The notes under the pieces: model-generated
The model's database searches: none
What the model was told of the DNA's origin: nothing
What the model saw: only the letters and a program-made list of their open reading frames with translations
Origin: Parvularcula bermudensis HTCC2503
GTDB taxonomy: Bacteria; Pseudomonadota; Alphaproteobacteria; Caulobacterales; Parvularculaceae
Reading direction: 5' to 3'
Assembly (NCBI RefSeq): GCF_000152825.2
Contig: NC_014414.1
Span: 1,116,001-1,180,000 of the forward strand
DNA length: 64,000 nt
Program-made: the position numbers and the translations under genes
Shown: positions 1 to 8,558 of the stretch, in pieces
How the letters are laid out: every line of letters starts with the position of its first letter
How positions within the stretch are numbered: position 1 is the stretch's first letter

Positions 1-1388
1 CCGCTCTGGCTGCGGTGACCTTCATCGATCAAGACGATGATGTTCTCGCTGGGATTGTAGCACTCAGGCAGCTTCGACGCGGTTCCGAATTTGTTGATGA
101 TCGAAAAGATGATCCGCTCGTTGCCTTTGCCGATGCGTTTTGCGAGGTCTCTGCCCGTCGAGGCCTTAGCGCGGCTCTCTTCTTTCTTGCCGGCGCTTGT
201 GTTTCCCAAAGCGCCACCTGTCAGGAAGGTTCGGGCAAGCTGCTTTTCCAGATCGACCCTGTCCGTGACCACGACCACGCGGCATTCAGTCAGGTTTTGG
301 TGCAGGAGCAACGCCTTGCACAAAAAGACCATCGTAAAGCTCTTACCAGAGCCCGTGGTATGCCAGATAACGCCGCCTTCGCGTCCTCCGTCAGGGCGTA
401 TGTGAGAAATGCGGTCTATCAGCGCCTTGATCCCGAAGACCTGCTGGTAACGGGCGGCGATCTTTCCAACTTTCTTATCGAACAGGATGAAGAAGCGGAC
501 GAACTCCAGGAATCGATCTTTGGACAGCAGGCTGACCAACATACGGTCTTGGTCGGTAACGAATTGCTCGCCAGTCCACAGGCTACGAAAATGCTCCTGA
601 ACGGACTTCGGTTTATCGAAGAGCAGAGCATCACGGGCTTCGAGTGACAGAGGTTTGTTTTTCACTTCTTTGAAGTGCGCTTCCGACAGCTCTTCTTCTC
701 TCCAGCCCGCCCAAAACTTCTTGGGTGTCTTCGTGGTGGCGTACCGCCCTTCAAGACCGCTGATCGACATCAGCAATTGTGAGTAGGCAAAAAGCTCGGG
801 AATTTCGTCAGGCTTCTGATTGCGGATGTTCTGGCTTATGCCCTCGTCGATCATCGACTTGTTGGGATTGCCGGAATCGGGGCGTTTCGCCTCGATCACG
901 ACGAGAGGAATTCCGTTCACGAAACAGACGATGTCTGGGCGACGGGTGCGCGTACCATCGGTGGCAAGCACCTCAAATTCCTCTGTGACCGTGAAGTCAT
1001 TGTTGGAAGGGTCAAGCCAGTCGATCACTGGTATCGTTGGAGAGTGCTTCTTACCGTCGACGAATTCGGTCACTGTGATGCCGAGCGTCAGGGCATTGTA
1101 AAGGCGTTCGTTTGCCGTCAGCAGGCCTTCTTGTAAGTGCGGCGAAGTTAGATCGCGTACGATCTGATCGATCGCATTTGTCGACAGCGGATAAGATTGC
1201 CCTTTGTATTCGAAACGCCGCTTTTTGAGCTGCTCGACGAGAATTCCCTTCAGGACGACAGCCTTGTTGCCTTCACGTCGTTTCAGGCACTCGACGGTCG
1301 GCATGAATCTCCAGCCGAGGGAAATAAGCGTCTGCAGAGCGGGGACGTGTGCGGAATATTGCTCGGCGGTGTTCGGCGTATAACTCAT
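1..1388 (-). CDS. hsdR: Type I restriction enzyme R subunit, partial (3' end outside window)
   Basis: The motor and nuclease subunit of a type I restriction enzyme, which translocates DNA with ATP and cuts far from the recognition site. About 462 N-terminal residues are visible, starting at the ATG at 1388; the reading frame is still open at base 1. The N-terminal half has the PD-(D/E)xK nuclease pattern, with PD at residues 151-152 and EAK at 166-168. A Walker A motif (TTGSGKS, 344-350) opens the helicase domain and a DEGH box (LIDEGHRSQ) lies near residue 456, just inside the edge. The start overlaps the stop of the HAD gene by 4 nt (ATGA), so it is the last gene of the hsd operon. HsdR proteins are usually about 800-1,100 residues, so roughly half is missing only because the window ends. 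Confidence 0.95.
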   Translation of the reverse strand, partial: MSYTPNTAEQYSAHVPALQTLISLGWRFMPTVECLKRREGNKAVVLKGILVEQLKKRRFEYKGQSYPLSTNAIDQIVRDLTSPHLQEGLLTANERLYNALTLGITVTEFVDGKKHSPTIPVIDWLDPSNNDFTVTEEFEVLATDGTRTRRPDIVCFVNGIPLVVIEAKRPDSGNPNKSMIDEGISQNIRNQKPDEIPELFAYSQLLMSISGLEGRYATTKTPKKFWAGWREEELSEAHFKEVKNKPLSLEARDALLFDKPKSVQEHFRSLWTGEQFVTDQDRMLVSLLSKDRFLEFVRFFILFDKKVGKIAARYQQVFGIKALIDRISHIRPDGGREGGVIWHTTGSGKSFTMVFLCKALLLHQNLTECRVVVVTDRVDLEKQLARTFLTGGALGNTSAGKKEESRAKASTGRDLAKRIGKGNERIIFSIINKFGTASKLPECYNPSENIIVLIDEGHRSQS

Positions 1389-2221
1389 GACGGTCTATAC
1401 CCTTCCGCTCGGGCAATGCGTCCGAGTATCCCCTTCAGCAAGATGTCTAGATGCGCATTTTCGGAGTAGTCGGCTGGGGCGACGAAATTAACTCGACCGT
1501 CAGAAATCAATCGATGGATTTTCTCTAGGGCGCGAGAATCTCTTTTAGGGTCGTACGCCGCTATAGATTGCCCTCCGTAGTGAGAGGTCATCTTCATGGC
1601 GGGTATATCGGTGTCGCCGTCACCGATGAAGATCATTCTAGAAAACGGAATTGGGCGCTCAGCTTCAGGCATGAACGCGTTGATGGCATCGTTGTCCCAG
1701 ACGCTGTCGATCCCCTTGTTGATCCTAAAGAGAAACTGGGTCTTCGTAGTGTAGTTGATGGCGAGACTGGGCCACTCTGCTTCGCCATTTTCGTTGTAGA
1801 TGTATCGGGAGGCAAATATCCCCTTGAAGTCGCCCGCTATGGGTGATCCTTCGATCATCTCCTGTGTTCCAGACGAGACGATGTAGTGCTCAACCTGCAA
1901 GCCGCGCTCTGACGCAAACGCGTTTATCCGCTCGAACCAGCTATGATCTGCCAGGCCATCAAACAGCTCCGATGAGCCGCCGTGGGATTTCAGTTTGTCC
2001 CTAGTGACTCTCAATCCTTTGCGCTGGGCTTCCCGCAGCATCAGTTGCATGTAGACGAGGATTTCGTCCGCATCATGCTCTCTCGTGAGGCGCTTGACTT
2101 CCTTCCAGAATTCTTCGCGGGTTAGGTCGATCGCTGGCAGGAATGAGTTCTCCTGAATGTTTCCACGCGCGAGAGTGCCGTCATAGTCATAGATGATAGC
2201 TGTGCGCTTGAGGTCGCTCAT
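1385..2221 (-). CDS. HAD-superfamily phosphatase in the hsd operon
   Basis: A 278-residue haloacid-dehalogenase-fold hydrolase, probably a cytoplasmic phosphatase. All four HAD motifs are readable: DYDGTLARGN near the N-terminus (nucleophile Asp), SSGTQEM (motif II), the lysine in TTKTQFLF (motif III) and GDGDTDIPAM (motif IV acidic pair). The region between motifs I and II is helical and would form a C1-type cap. It overlaps hsdR by 4 nt and the TIGR04141 gene by 4 nt, so it is translationally embedded in the restriction operon. The substrate is unknown. Because type I enzymes need no phosphatase for catalysis, a regulatory role, or repair of cleaved ends or nucleotides, is inference. Confidence 0.85.
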   Translation of the reverse strand: MSDLKRTAIIYDYDGTLARGNIQENSFLPAIDLTREEFWKEVKRLTREHDADEILVYMQLMLREAQRKGLRVTRDKLKSHGGSSELFDGLADHSWFERINAFASERGLQVEHYIVSSGTQEMIEGSPIAGDFKGIFASRYIYNENGEAEWPSLAINYTTKTQFLFRINKGIDSVWDNDAINAFMPEAERPIPFSRMIFIGDGDTDIPAMKMTSHYGGQSIAAYDPKRDSRALEKIHRLISDGRVNFVAPADYSENAHLDILLKGILGRIARAEGYRPS

Positions 2222-3891
2222 GCCGCCTCCGCTTCGTCGTTATCGTTTCCGGCATCAGCTTCGTCGGTTTTCGACTTCCGCTTTTTCTTCTTCCCTTCCG
2301 AAGTTGGCGTTGCATCCTTGATGAAGGCGAACTCCGCTTCGATCCCCATGCGACGCAGGTCCTTCAGCGCACGCATGAGACTGATGCGGGAGAACAGCGG
2401 GAAGTTGAGCGCTTTCGCATCCGCGTCCTTATGGGTGACGATCTGGAATACGACCTTGAATTTGTCTTCGTCGATAGGTGCGGTGAACGCTTCCTGCGCA
2501 TTTGCAGGTGCGCCATCGGACACCAGCGCTTTTAGCTTGTCCCGCGCTTCTTTATCGTCGCGCAGAAGGTGGATTGAGTTAGTTCCCTGATTGAACAGGT
2601 GGCTGAGTTGCGCGGACAGCGTGGAAATCTTTACGTGGTGCAGTACCGCTTTGCCGCCCTGGACTTCATAGACATCGCAGGGCTCGACGGCCTTCTGCCC
2701 CGTCGGGGTAATGCTCGATTTGTCGAGGCAGATAAGTCCTGCGCCCGCTGCTGCAACAGCCTCGTTGAACTCGCCTTCATTCTCGTGCGTGAAGTCGGGG
2801 AAGCTGCTCGCGGTACAGAAGGGGTCGAGAAAAGTCGATAGCTGGGAGACGAAATCGGTATCAACCAGATACCAGTTGCCGTCACACAGATGATAGGTCT
2901 CACCTGACTCAGGAAGAGTCGTGTCAAAGATCAGGCACTTGTAGACCGAATGGCGCTCGCCACGCGGCTGGCCATCTTCATCTGTCAGGTTGAGGCAATG
3001 CTTTCGCAGCGCCTCGATATCGATTGTGTTTAGGGAAACGCCGCGAAGCTGCAGATAGTCGTAGTAACGCCCAATGAACACGTCGTCATAGATCAAGCCG
3101 CCCCCAGCGCCCGAAAAGGTCGCCCAGAGTCCATCATGGTAGTTTAGGATTTCAGGGACGCTCAGCGAAAGGCTGTCGCTCTTGTTGATCACGGCGTCCA
3201 ACAACAGGCCGTCCAGCGTGGCAAGCACCGAAGGATCACGCACAGGCGAGATGTTCTGCAGGCCAGGGAAAGTGGTCTTGTAGGCGTCGTCCTCATAGAG
3301 CGTGAGCAATTTCTCACAGAGTTCGGGAAGCCCGTCTGGAGTGACATCCGAGCTGACGCGGATATTGCTCGCCCCCGTCGCGTGTTTGAAAAGATTTTTG
3401 TGCTCGTCTTTCACCTTGCCGGTCAGGCTCTTCAGAATGGTCGTGTCCTGATCGAAGTCGAAGTAGGTAAGATCGGAATCCGTCGGCATCTGCGTGCGCT
3501 GACGCTTTGCGCCGCTGGGCTCAAGGATGTCGGTGCTTTTCAACTTGTCAGGATCGAGACAGTTGAGCGTCACGCGCAGCCCGAAGTCGTACTCGTAGCT
3601 CGTGTCGAGCAGGTTGTGGTAGACGTGCCCGAACGTGATCGCGAATACGCGATCATCGACGGGAAGAAAGACGACTGCACCCTTGAGAGCTTGCCTCAAG
3701 TCTTTCTGAATACCGAAGTATCCCTTCCACCAAGGCGGGGTCGGCGCGTTATCAAGCACAAACAGCGTTGAGCCTTCAGGAAGCGCTTCGCCCGCGACTG
3801 CGTCATCGAGCGCATGGTCATCTTTCAGCGCATTGGAGGCATCAAAGCCTTCCTTGAGCAGATAGATTGAAAAGGAACGGGACTTACTCAT
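2218..3891 (-). CDS. DUF6119 / TIGR04141-family protein of defence loci
   Basis: A 557-residue protein that I recognise as the 'sporadically distributed' TIGR04141 family (DUF6119). Family-like features are the N-terminal FSIYLLKEG start, a WWKGYFG segment near residue 55, the FGHVYHNL motif near 108 and a central IYDDVFIGRY-like region. No catalytic motif is obvious. The last 25 or so residues are a lysine-rich then acidic tail. The gene lies between hsdS and the HAD gene with 4-nt overlaps on both sides, so it is co-translated with the restriction system. Family members often sit in restriction or abortive-infection loci, but their biochemical role is not established. The ATG at 3891 overlaps the hsdS stop and is well supported by that coupling. 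Confidence 0.75.
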   Translation of the reverse strand: MSKSRSFSIYLLKEGFDASNALKDDHALDDAVAGEALPEGSTLFVLDNAPTPPWWKGYFGIQKDLRQALKGAVVFLPVDDRVFAITFGHVYHNLLDTSYEYDFGLRVTLNCLDPDKLKSTDILEPSGAKRQRTQMPTDSDLTYFDFDQDTTILKSLTGKVKDEHKNLFKHATGASNIRVSSDVTPDGLPELCEKLLTLYEDDAYKTTFPGLQNISPVRDPSVLATLDGLLLDAVINKSDSLSLSVPEILNYHDGLWATFSGAGGGLIYDDVFIGRYYDYLQLRGVSLNTIDIEALRKHCLNLTDEDGQPRGERHSVYKCLIFDTTLPESGETYHLCDGNWYLVDTDFVSQLSTFLDPFCTASSFPDFTHENEGEFNEAVAAAGAGLICLDKSSITPTGQKAVEPCDVYEVQGGKAVLHHVKISTLSAQLSHLFNQGTNSIHLLRDDKEARDKLKALVSDGAPANAQEAFTAPIDEDKFKVVFQIVTHKDADAKALNFPLFSRISLMRALKDLRRMGIEAEFAFIKDATPTSEGKKKKRKSKTDEADAGNDNDEAEAA

Positions 3892-5087
3892 GCCGCTGCC
3901 TCCTTTTCTACTTTCACACGGCGCTTACCGGTGAGGAGTTGCTGCATGAGAGCGGCTCTTTCGATTTGGAGATTCTGAAGCTCGATTTCGAGCTGGCGGA
4001 TGTCCCGCCTCGCCGTGTCCAGAATGTCAGCGATGGCCTCTTGCTCTTCGAGAGAAGGGAGCATGAGCGTGATCTGAGAAAGGTTGCGGGCATTGATATG
4101 AACGACGGAATTTCCCTGCCCGAACCGCGTCTTCTGCCGCACTACCTCGGACGAGTTGAGAGCGTATCCAAGAAAGTGTGCACACTGACCATGTTCGCGA
4201 AACAGGATAATATCGCCGCCTGCGAATGATCGATCATTCCCGAGGTAGGCGACACACTTCCCGATTTCGTCCGCCGTTTCCCCAGAACACGTGAAGAGAA
4301 TATCGCCATTGTTCAGCGGAACGCTTTGAGCGGCTGCTTCTTCAGAGATAAAGGAGGCAAAGGTCTCAACGATGAAATGGTGCGTGGTGTAAATTTCGCC
4401 GTAGCGAATTGCAGGCAATCCCGTTTCGACCACTTCGTCTCGCGGGATGCCCTTACCTTTTATGAAATCGCCCAGCTCTCCCAGTTGAACCTCGCGCCAG
4501 ACATCTGAAAAACGCGGAAGACGCTTCTTGCCTGTAAGCAGCTGCTGCATCAGTGATTTCTTCTGGGCTTGGCTGTTCGCGATCAATTTCTCCGTCGTCT
4601 TAATCGCCCGATCCCAGCTGGTAAGGATATCAGCAATTTCGTCCTGAACATGTTTCGGTGGAATCGGAAGTTTGACCGACTTCAACGCATTCAGCGACAA
4701 CACCACTTGCGAACTTCCAACCGCATATCCAGCGAACCGCTTTCTCCAAAAATTCAAAGCCGCCAAAAAGAAGTCGCTGTTGCCCTTGGGAAAGTCGAAG
4801 ACGGGATAGAAGTGACTGATGATTCCAGTTTGGCCTGTGTCGTTTCGATTGAAGAAGAAAAGACCGTCATCGCTCCGAGAGCGATACGTGAAGAATTGAG
4901 GCGGAATTACATGAAAACCCACGTTGTCGCGCGAGGTAATACGGCTCTCACCATAGTACTCGCTTTGCGGGATCAACCCCTCTCTGGAAGAGGTCAGCAC
5001 TGGGTACTGATCCTTTTCGACAGATTTTTCCCGATACGCCTCGATCCAGTTTCCGAGGCTTTCCATCTTCCAACCCTCAGGAACCAT
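3888..5087 (-). CDS. hsdS: Type I restriction specificity subunit S (two target-recognition domains)
   Basis: A 399-residue DNA-recognition subunit that gives the HsdM2S methylase and the HsdR2M2S nuclease their bipartite target. Two target-recognition domains are visible, each ending in a conserved helical spacer: IPPKHVQDEIADILTSWDRA with a following QQLLTGKKRL near residue 195, and LPSLEEQEAIADILDTARRD with QQLLTGKRRV near the C-terminus. The repeated QQLLTGK..R element is the usual half-subunit repeat of HsdS. It overlaps hsdM by 11 nt and the TIGR04141 gene by 4 nt. The length is normal for the family. The locus also has a separate single-domain S protein upstream of hsdM, which could compete or swap with this one. 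Confidence 0.93.
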   Translation of the reverse strand: MVPEGWKMESLGNWIEAYREKSVEKDQYPVLTSSREGLIPQSEYYGESRITSRDNVGFHVIPPQFFTYRSRSDDGLFFFNRNDTGQTGIISHFYPVFDFPKGNSDFFLAALNFWRKRFAGYAVGSSQVVLSLNALKSVKLPIPPKHVQDEIADILTSWDRAIKTTEKLIANSQAQKKSLMQQLLTGKKRLPRFSDVWREVQLGELGDFIKGKGIPRDEVVETGLPAIRYGEIYTTHHFIVETFASFISEEAAAQSVPLNNGDILFTCSGETADEIGKCVAYLGNDRSFAGGDIILFREHGQCAHFLGYALNSSEVVRQKTRFGQGNSVVHINARNLSQITLMLPSLEEQEAIADILDTARRDIRQLEIELQNLQIERAALMQQLLTGKRRVKVEKEAAA

Positions 5088-6591
5088 AGCCCAGCTCCTT
5101 CAGGTAGCCGTCCATCTGCGCTTCTAGGTCAGTGAGTTCGGCCTTCAGCTTCTCGCGCTCGGCCCGCACGGCCATCAGGTCGATTTCTTCTTCTTCTTCA
5201 AACGTGTCGACGTAGCGGGGGATGTTCAGGTTGTAATCGTTCTCAGCCATCTCCTCGGGCGTCGCGAAGTAGGCGTACTTATCGACGCTCTTGCGCGCCT
5301 GGTAGGTCTCCACGATCTTCGCGATGTGATTGTTGGAGAGTTGGTTTTGGTTTTTGCCGGAGATGAACTCGCGGCTTGCGTCAATGAACAGGACGTTTCT
5401 GTCGCTCTTCTTCTTGCGGAGTATGAGGATCGTGGCGGGGATGCCGGTTCCGTAAAAGAGCTTTTCCGGCAGACCGATTACGGCGTCCAGCAGGTTTTCT
5501 TCAACCAGCTTTTGGCGGATTTTCCCTTCGGTCGAACCACGGAAGAGAACGCCGTGAGGGGCAACGACAGCCATGCGCCCGCTCTTGGGTTTCATGGTCT
5601 CGACCATGTGCAGAATGAATGCGTAGTCGCCCTTGGTCTTCGGCGGAATGCCACGACGGAATCGACTGAACTTGTCGCCTTCCGCTGTGCCGTGACCCCA
5701 CTTCTCAAGCGAGAAGGGCGGGTTGGCGACAACCACATCGAAGTGCTTGAGGCTGTCTTCGCCATCCAGCAGTTTCGGGTTGCGGATCGTATCGCCCCAT
5801 TCGATGCGGTGATTATCTTCACCGTGCAGGAACATGTTCATTTTGGCGAGCGCCCAAGTGCTGCCGATCGCCTCCTGTCCGTACAGGGCGTATTTCTTGG
5901 ACCCCTTGTTTTCGATTTGCACGCGCTTGCCACACTTCATGAGTAGCGAGCCCGAACCGCATGTCGGATCGCAAATCTCATCGCCTTCTTTGGGCGCGAC
6001 CAGTTCGGCCATCAGCTCGGAGACTTCGGGCGGCGTATAGAATTCACCCGCCTTGCGGCCCGAGTCGGCGGCGAATTGTTTGATCAGGAACTCATACGCG
6101 TTGCCGATGATGTCGAGTTTGCCGATGCGGCTGGGACGGAGGTTGAGCTTGTCTTTCGCAAAGTCCTCAAGCAGCTCCTTGAGCAACTCGTTCTTGTGCG
6201 CTTCTTCGCCGAGCTTGTTTGAGTTGAAGCTGATGTCCTGGAATACGTCGCGCAGCTTGGCGATGTTCGCCTCTTCGATCGCGTGCAGCGCCTTGTCGAT
6301 GCGTTCGCCGTTTCCGGCTTCGTGACGGCGCTTATAGAGCGCATAGAAGTTGGCGCTCTCCGGCAGAACGAAGCGCTCGTTCTTCATCATCTCGTTGATG
6401 AGTTCGGGCTCGTCGCCATACTCCTTCTTGTATTCCTCATAATGATCGTTCCACACGTCACTGAGGTATTTCAGGAAGAGCATCGTCAGGACGTAGTCCT
6501 TATAGACTCCGGCATCGACGGTGCCGCGGAAGGTGTCGCACGCTTCCCATACGGCCTTGTTGATCTCGTCCTGTTTGACTTGTGCGTTCAT
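5077..6591 (-). CDS. hsdM: Type I DNA methyltransferase subunit M
   Basis: A 504-residue adenine-N6 methyltransferase subunit. The N-terminal helical HsdM domain (about residues 5-140) is followed by GEFYTP at 182-187, the SAM-binding motif I DPTCGSG at 208-214 and the catalytic NPPF at 290-293, all characteristic of type I M subunits. The C-terminus holds a glutamate-rich coiled coil (about residues 450-500) that normally contacts HsdS. It overlaps hsdS by 11 nt and the upstream half-HsdS gene by 4 nt. With HsdS it modifies host DNA; with HsdR it forms the restriction complex. The length is typical and no active-site residue is missing. Confidence 0.95.
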   Translation of the reverse strand: MNAQVKQDEINKAVWEACDTFRGTVDAGVYKDYVLTMLFLKYLSDVWNDHYEEYKKEYGDEPELINEMMKNERFVLPESANFYALYKRRHEAGNGERIDKALHAIEEANIAKLRDVFQDISFNSNKLGEEAHKNELLKELLEDFAKDKLNLRPSRIGKLDIIGNAYEFLIKQFAADSGRKAGEFYTPPEVSELMAELVAPKEGDEICDPTCGSGSLLMKCGKRVQIENKGSKKYALYGQEAIGSTWALAKMNMFLHGEDNHRIEWGDTIRNPKLLDGEDSLKHFDVVVANPPFSLEKWGHGTAEGDKFSRFRRGIPPKTKGDYAFILHMVETMKPKSGRMAVVAPHGVLFRGSTEGKIRQKLVEENLLDAVIGLPEKLFYGTGIPATILILRKKKSDRNVLFIDASREFISGKNQNQLSNNHIAKIVETYQARKSVDKYAYFATPEEMAENDYNLNIPRYVDTFEEEEEIDLMAVRAEREKLKAELTDLEAQMDGYLKELGYGS

Positions 6592-7202
6592 TGTTGCGCC
6601 CCCCTTAGGCGTGTGTGCAGGAGCCCGACAGCGAGCGCGTCGAGTTGCTGGTTTCGGTTTTGAATGAGCTGGTTGAGTACGGCGCGCTCGCGCTGGGCTG
6701 CGCGCCAGAATTCGACAATGACCTGCTGCTCGTGGACCGGCGGAATGGCGAGCGGGAGGTTTTCAAGCGCTTTGCGGCGTATGTTCTGGATGTATGAGCC
6801 AGTGGCCGTGCGCGAGAAATAGTCTTGGGCAGGCTTCTGATTGATCTGCCAAGCAAGAAAGGCGGGCAGCAGCTTCTCTGGGCGTTTCACCTTAATGACG
6901 TAGAACTGCGGAGCGCATACGGCGCGCGCAGGCGGATCGTTGATGGGGTAAGCCAGAGTTCGTGTGCCCCGCGCGGAAAAAATCACATCGTCTCCGCTGA
7001 GCCAGTCGGGCGTGCGCTTCGAGGGCAGCTCGACCGTCGGGACGTGTGCCCAGTCGATATCCGCATCGAGGCTCACATCCTTGAGCGCCAAGAAGTGCAC
7101 GTCGCCCGCCTTCAGGGCCTCGGCTGAGCCGCGCAGCGGGTAGCCCGCCGAGATTTCAGCGGCGCGTCCAAGGCTCTCGAAAATGATTGCGTCATCCGTC
7201 AT
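6588..7202 (-). CDS. Single-TRD type I specificity protein (half HsdS)
   Basis: A 204-residue protein with one target-recognition domain followed by one conserved helix. The segment NLPLAIPPVHEQQVIVEFW matches the end of an HsdS TRD, and the C-terminal helix runs to residue 204. A full HsdS has two such units. It is the first gene of the hsd operon and overlaps hsdM by 4 nt. Half-size S subunits can dimerise to recognise a palindromic-type bipartite target, so this protein could give the same M and R subunits a second specificity, or it may act alone on DNA. It is not a frameshifted part of the 399-residue hsdS, since that gene is intact downstream. Both M and R are needed for any activity. 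Confidence 0.8.
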   Translation of the reverse strand: MTDDAIIFESLGRAAEISAGYPLRGSAEALKAGDVHFLALKDVSLDADIDWAHVPTVELPSKRTPDWLSGDDVIFSARGTRTLAYPINDPPARAVCAPQFYVIKVKRPEKLLPAFLAWQINQKPAQDYFSRTATGSYIQNIRRKALENLPLAIPPVHEQQVIVEFWRAAQRERAVLNQLIQNRNQQLDALAVGLLHTRLRGAQQ

Positions 7203-7209
7203 GATGCGT

Positions 7210-7238
7210 TTCTACCGTGATCGGTAGCGCCGAGTCAA
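7210..7238 (-). promoter_or_regulatory. Candidate hsd operon promoter with inverted repeat
   Basis: Read on the minus strand, TTGACT (7238-7233) is followed after 17 nt by GTAGAA (7215-7210), directly ahead of the half-HsdS start at 7202. A perfect inverted repeat CTACCG-tgat-CGGTAG (7212-7227) covers the spacer and -10 region, so a repressor bound there would block transcription. The -10 match is weak. No strong Shine-Dalgarno precedes 7202. Confidence 0.4.
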
Positions 7239-7306
7239 GAATTTATTTTTGCATGAAGTCGAATGACGCAATTCATTCCGTTGTCGTTTGACAGCTGTTC
7301 CCGCGC

Positions 7307-7717
7307 TCAGCGCCGCATTGCGTCGATAGAGACGAGCTTTCCCGAAGACGGATCGCGATACTTCCAATTGCCGTTCCAGACGTTTTCAGGTCCGGCGGCG
7401 ATCGACTCGTTGAGCTGATTGAGGGTCGGAAATCGCTCATTCGTATCGGAGCGCAGCCATGCCCCCTGGGTCGCAACCGCCCGATATTCCTGTCGGCGGT
7501 AAGTGCGAATGATTTCGAATCCTTCAGGGAAATGAACGTCGTTGCGGGCATCGTGCACGCCACCCGTATCGGACCGGGCGCTCGCGCCGTTGACAGCCTT
7601 GCTGGGCGCGCAGCCGAGTATTCGCCCGAGAATGGCGCTCTCTGTTTCCTCCCCTGCCTGACGGCTGGCCCAGATTTTGGCGTAGACGTCAGTACTCACT
7701 TGAATCGTTCGGCTCAC
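7307..7717 (-). CDS. Small putative regulator with RHH-like N-terminus and RAMA-like C-terminus
   Basis: A 136-residue protein with a GTG start at 7717, chosen because AAGGAG lies 7-8 nt upstream. The first 35 residues (TIQVSTDVYAKIW then a helix) resemble a ribbon-helix-helix or SeqA-type DNA-binding module. Residues about 65-130 have the pattern FPEGFEIIRTY..., a YRA strand, FPTLNQLN and GPENVWNGNWKY, which resembles the RAMA fold found next to adenine methylases. Both assignments are by eye. It sits upstream of the hsd operon on the same strand and divergent from ardA, and an inverted repeat overlaps its own -10 box. An autoregulated, methylation-sensing controller of the restriction system is a reasonable inference but unproven. 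Confidence 0.55.
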   Translation of the reverse strand: MSRTIQVSTDVYAKIWASRQAGEETESAILGRILGCAPSKAVNGASARSDTGGVHDARNDVHFPEGFEIIRTYRRQEYRAVATQGAWLRSDTNERFPTLNQLNESIAAGPENVWNGNWKYRDPSSGKLVSIDAMRR

Positions 7718-7731
7718 GGCGTTGCTCCTTT

Positions 7732-7775
7732 CTATTATTTTCTAGATAATAGAGAATAGTGCTATATTGAGTCAA
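7732..7775 (-). promoter_or_regulatory. Promoter and operator of the small regulator
   Basis: On the minus strand TTGACT (7775-7770), an 18-nt spacer and TATTAT (7751-7746) form a good sigma-70-type promoter for the gene starting at 7717. A 7-bp perfect inverted repeat CTATTAT-N7-ATAATAG (7732-7752) sits exactly on the -10 box, which suggests autorepression by a dimeric regulator. Confidence 0.6.
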
Positions 7776-7800
7776 GAAGATTCTTGCTGGCGCGCCCGTG

Positions 7801-8036
7801 CGGGTCGGGCTCGCGTGAACCGAGCCCGCCTAGGCGGTCTCGGCCATGCGGCTTTGATCCCTCGCGCGTAGGCTTAGGGGCCAGCCCCTCAGCGCACTTC
7901 AGAAAAAATAGATCGGTCTCCCGAGGCTCGGCTGCGCCTGCGCCCGCCGCCGATTTTTTCTTCCGTTTGCACACCCCGTTCTCGGCGAAAGCCAGGGTTG
8001 CATGAGCAACCCATACCCAACGAAAGGGGTGAACAG
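7801..8036 (+). promoter_or_regulatory. Structured leader of ardA, shared with ardC
   Basis: A 236-nt region upstream of ardA with several potential hairpins, including GGGCTC...GAGCCC, GCC-ta-GGC (in 7826-7835) and GGGTTGC-ATGA-GCAACCC (7995-8012). Three blocks align with the leader of ardC 50 kb away: 7801-7870, 7923-7947 and 7992-8036. The last hairpin ends 24 nt before the start codon in both. The arms differ between copies in a compensatory way, so the structure itself appears conserved. It could be a single-stranded-DNA promoter of the Frpo type or a cis-acting RNA leader. Confidence 0.7.
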
Positions 8037-8555
8037 ATGAAACACGAGGAGTCCGAAATCAGAATCTATGTCGCGTGCCTTGCCGCGTACAACAACGGCA
8101 TCCTGCATGGGCGTTGGGTCGATGCGACATTGGGGGCAGATCATATCCGCGAGCGCATCGCCGAAATGCTTGCCTCCTCACCAATTCCTGATGCTGAGGA
8201 ATATGCCATTCACGACTACGAAGGCTTCGAGGGGGCGAGGATTGAAGAATACTCCGGCGTTGATCACGTGGCTGAAATCGCCGCCTTCATCGATGAGCAT
8301 GGAGAAATAGCAGGCAAGCTGATGGAGTACTTCTGCGACCTTGAAGACGCGCGGGAGGCGATCGAAGATCGCTATTGCGGCTCATACATTTCGCTTGCCG
8401 ACTATGCGCAGGAGATCACTGAGCAGACCATGGAAGTTCCACAGAGTCTGCAATTCTACATCGACTATGAAGCGATGGGTCGCGACCTCGAAATCAACGA
8501 CGTGTTGGCTATCGAAACGGGCTTTGAAGTAGTCCATATCTTCTGGAGGGCATGA
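8037..8555 (+). CDS. ardA: Antirestriction protein ArdA
   Basis: A 172-residue acidic protein that mimics B-form DNA and blocks type I restriction enzymes, protecting incoming plasmid DNA. The start at 8037 follows AAAGGGG. The sequence shows the ArdA pattern: IRIYVACLAAYNNG near residue 8, EEYAIHDYEGFEG near 55, a run of acidic helices, and FIDYEAMGRDLE-type residues close to the C-terminus (here YIDYEAMGRDLE). The net charge is strongly negative, as expected of a DNA mimic. It is expressed away from the hsd operon and converges on the relaxase gene, the usual plasmid leading-region setting. Its targets would include the type I enzyme encoded just upstream. Confidence 0.93.
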   Translation: MKHEESEIRIYVACLAAYNNGILHGRWVDATLGADHIRERIAEMLASSPIPDAEEYAIHDYEGFEGARIEEYSGVDHVAEIAAFIDEHGEIAGKLMEYFCDLEDAREAIEDRYCGSYISLADYAQEITEQTMEVPQSLQFYIDYEAMGRDLEINDVLAIETGFEVVHIFWRA

Positions 8556-8558
8556 GCG

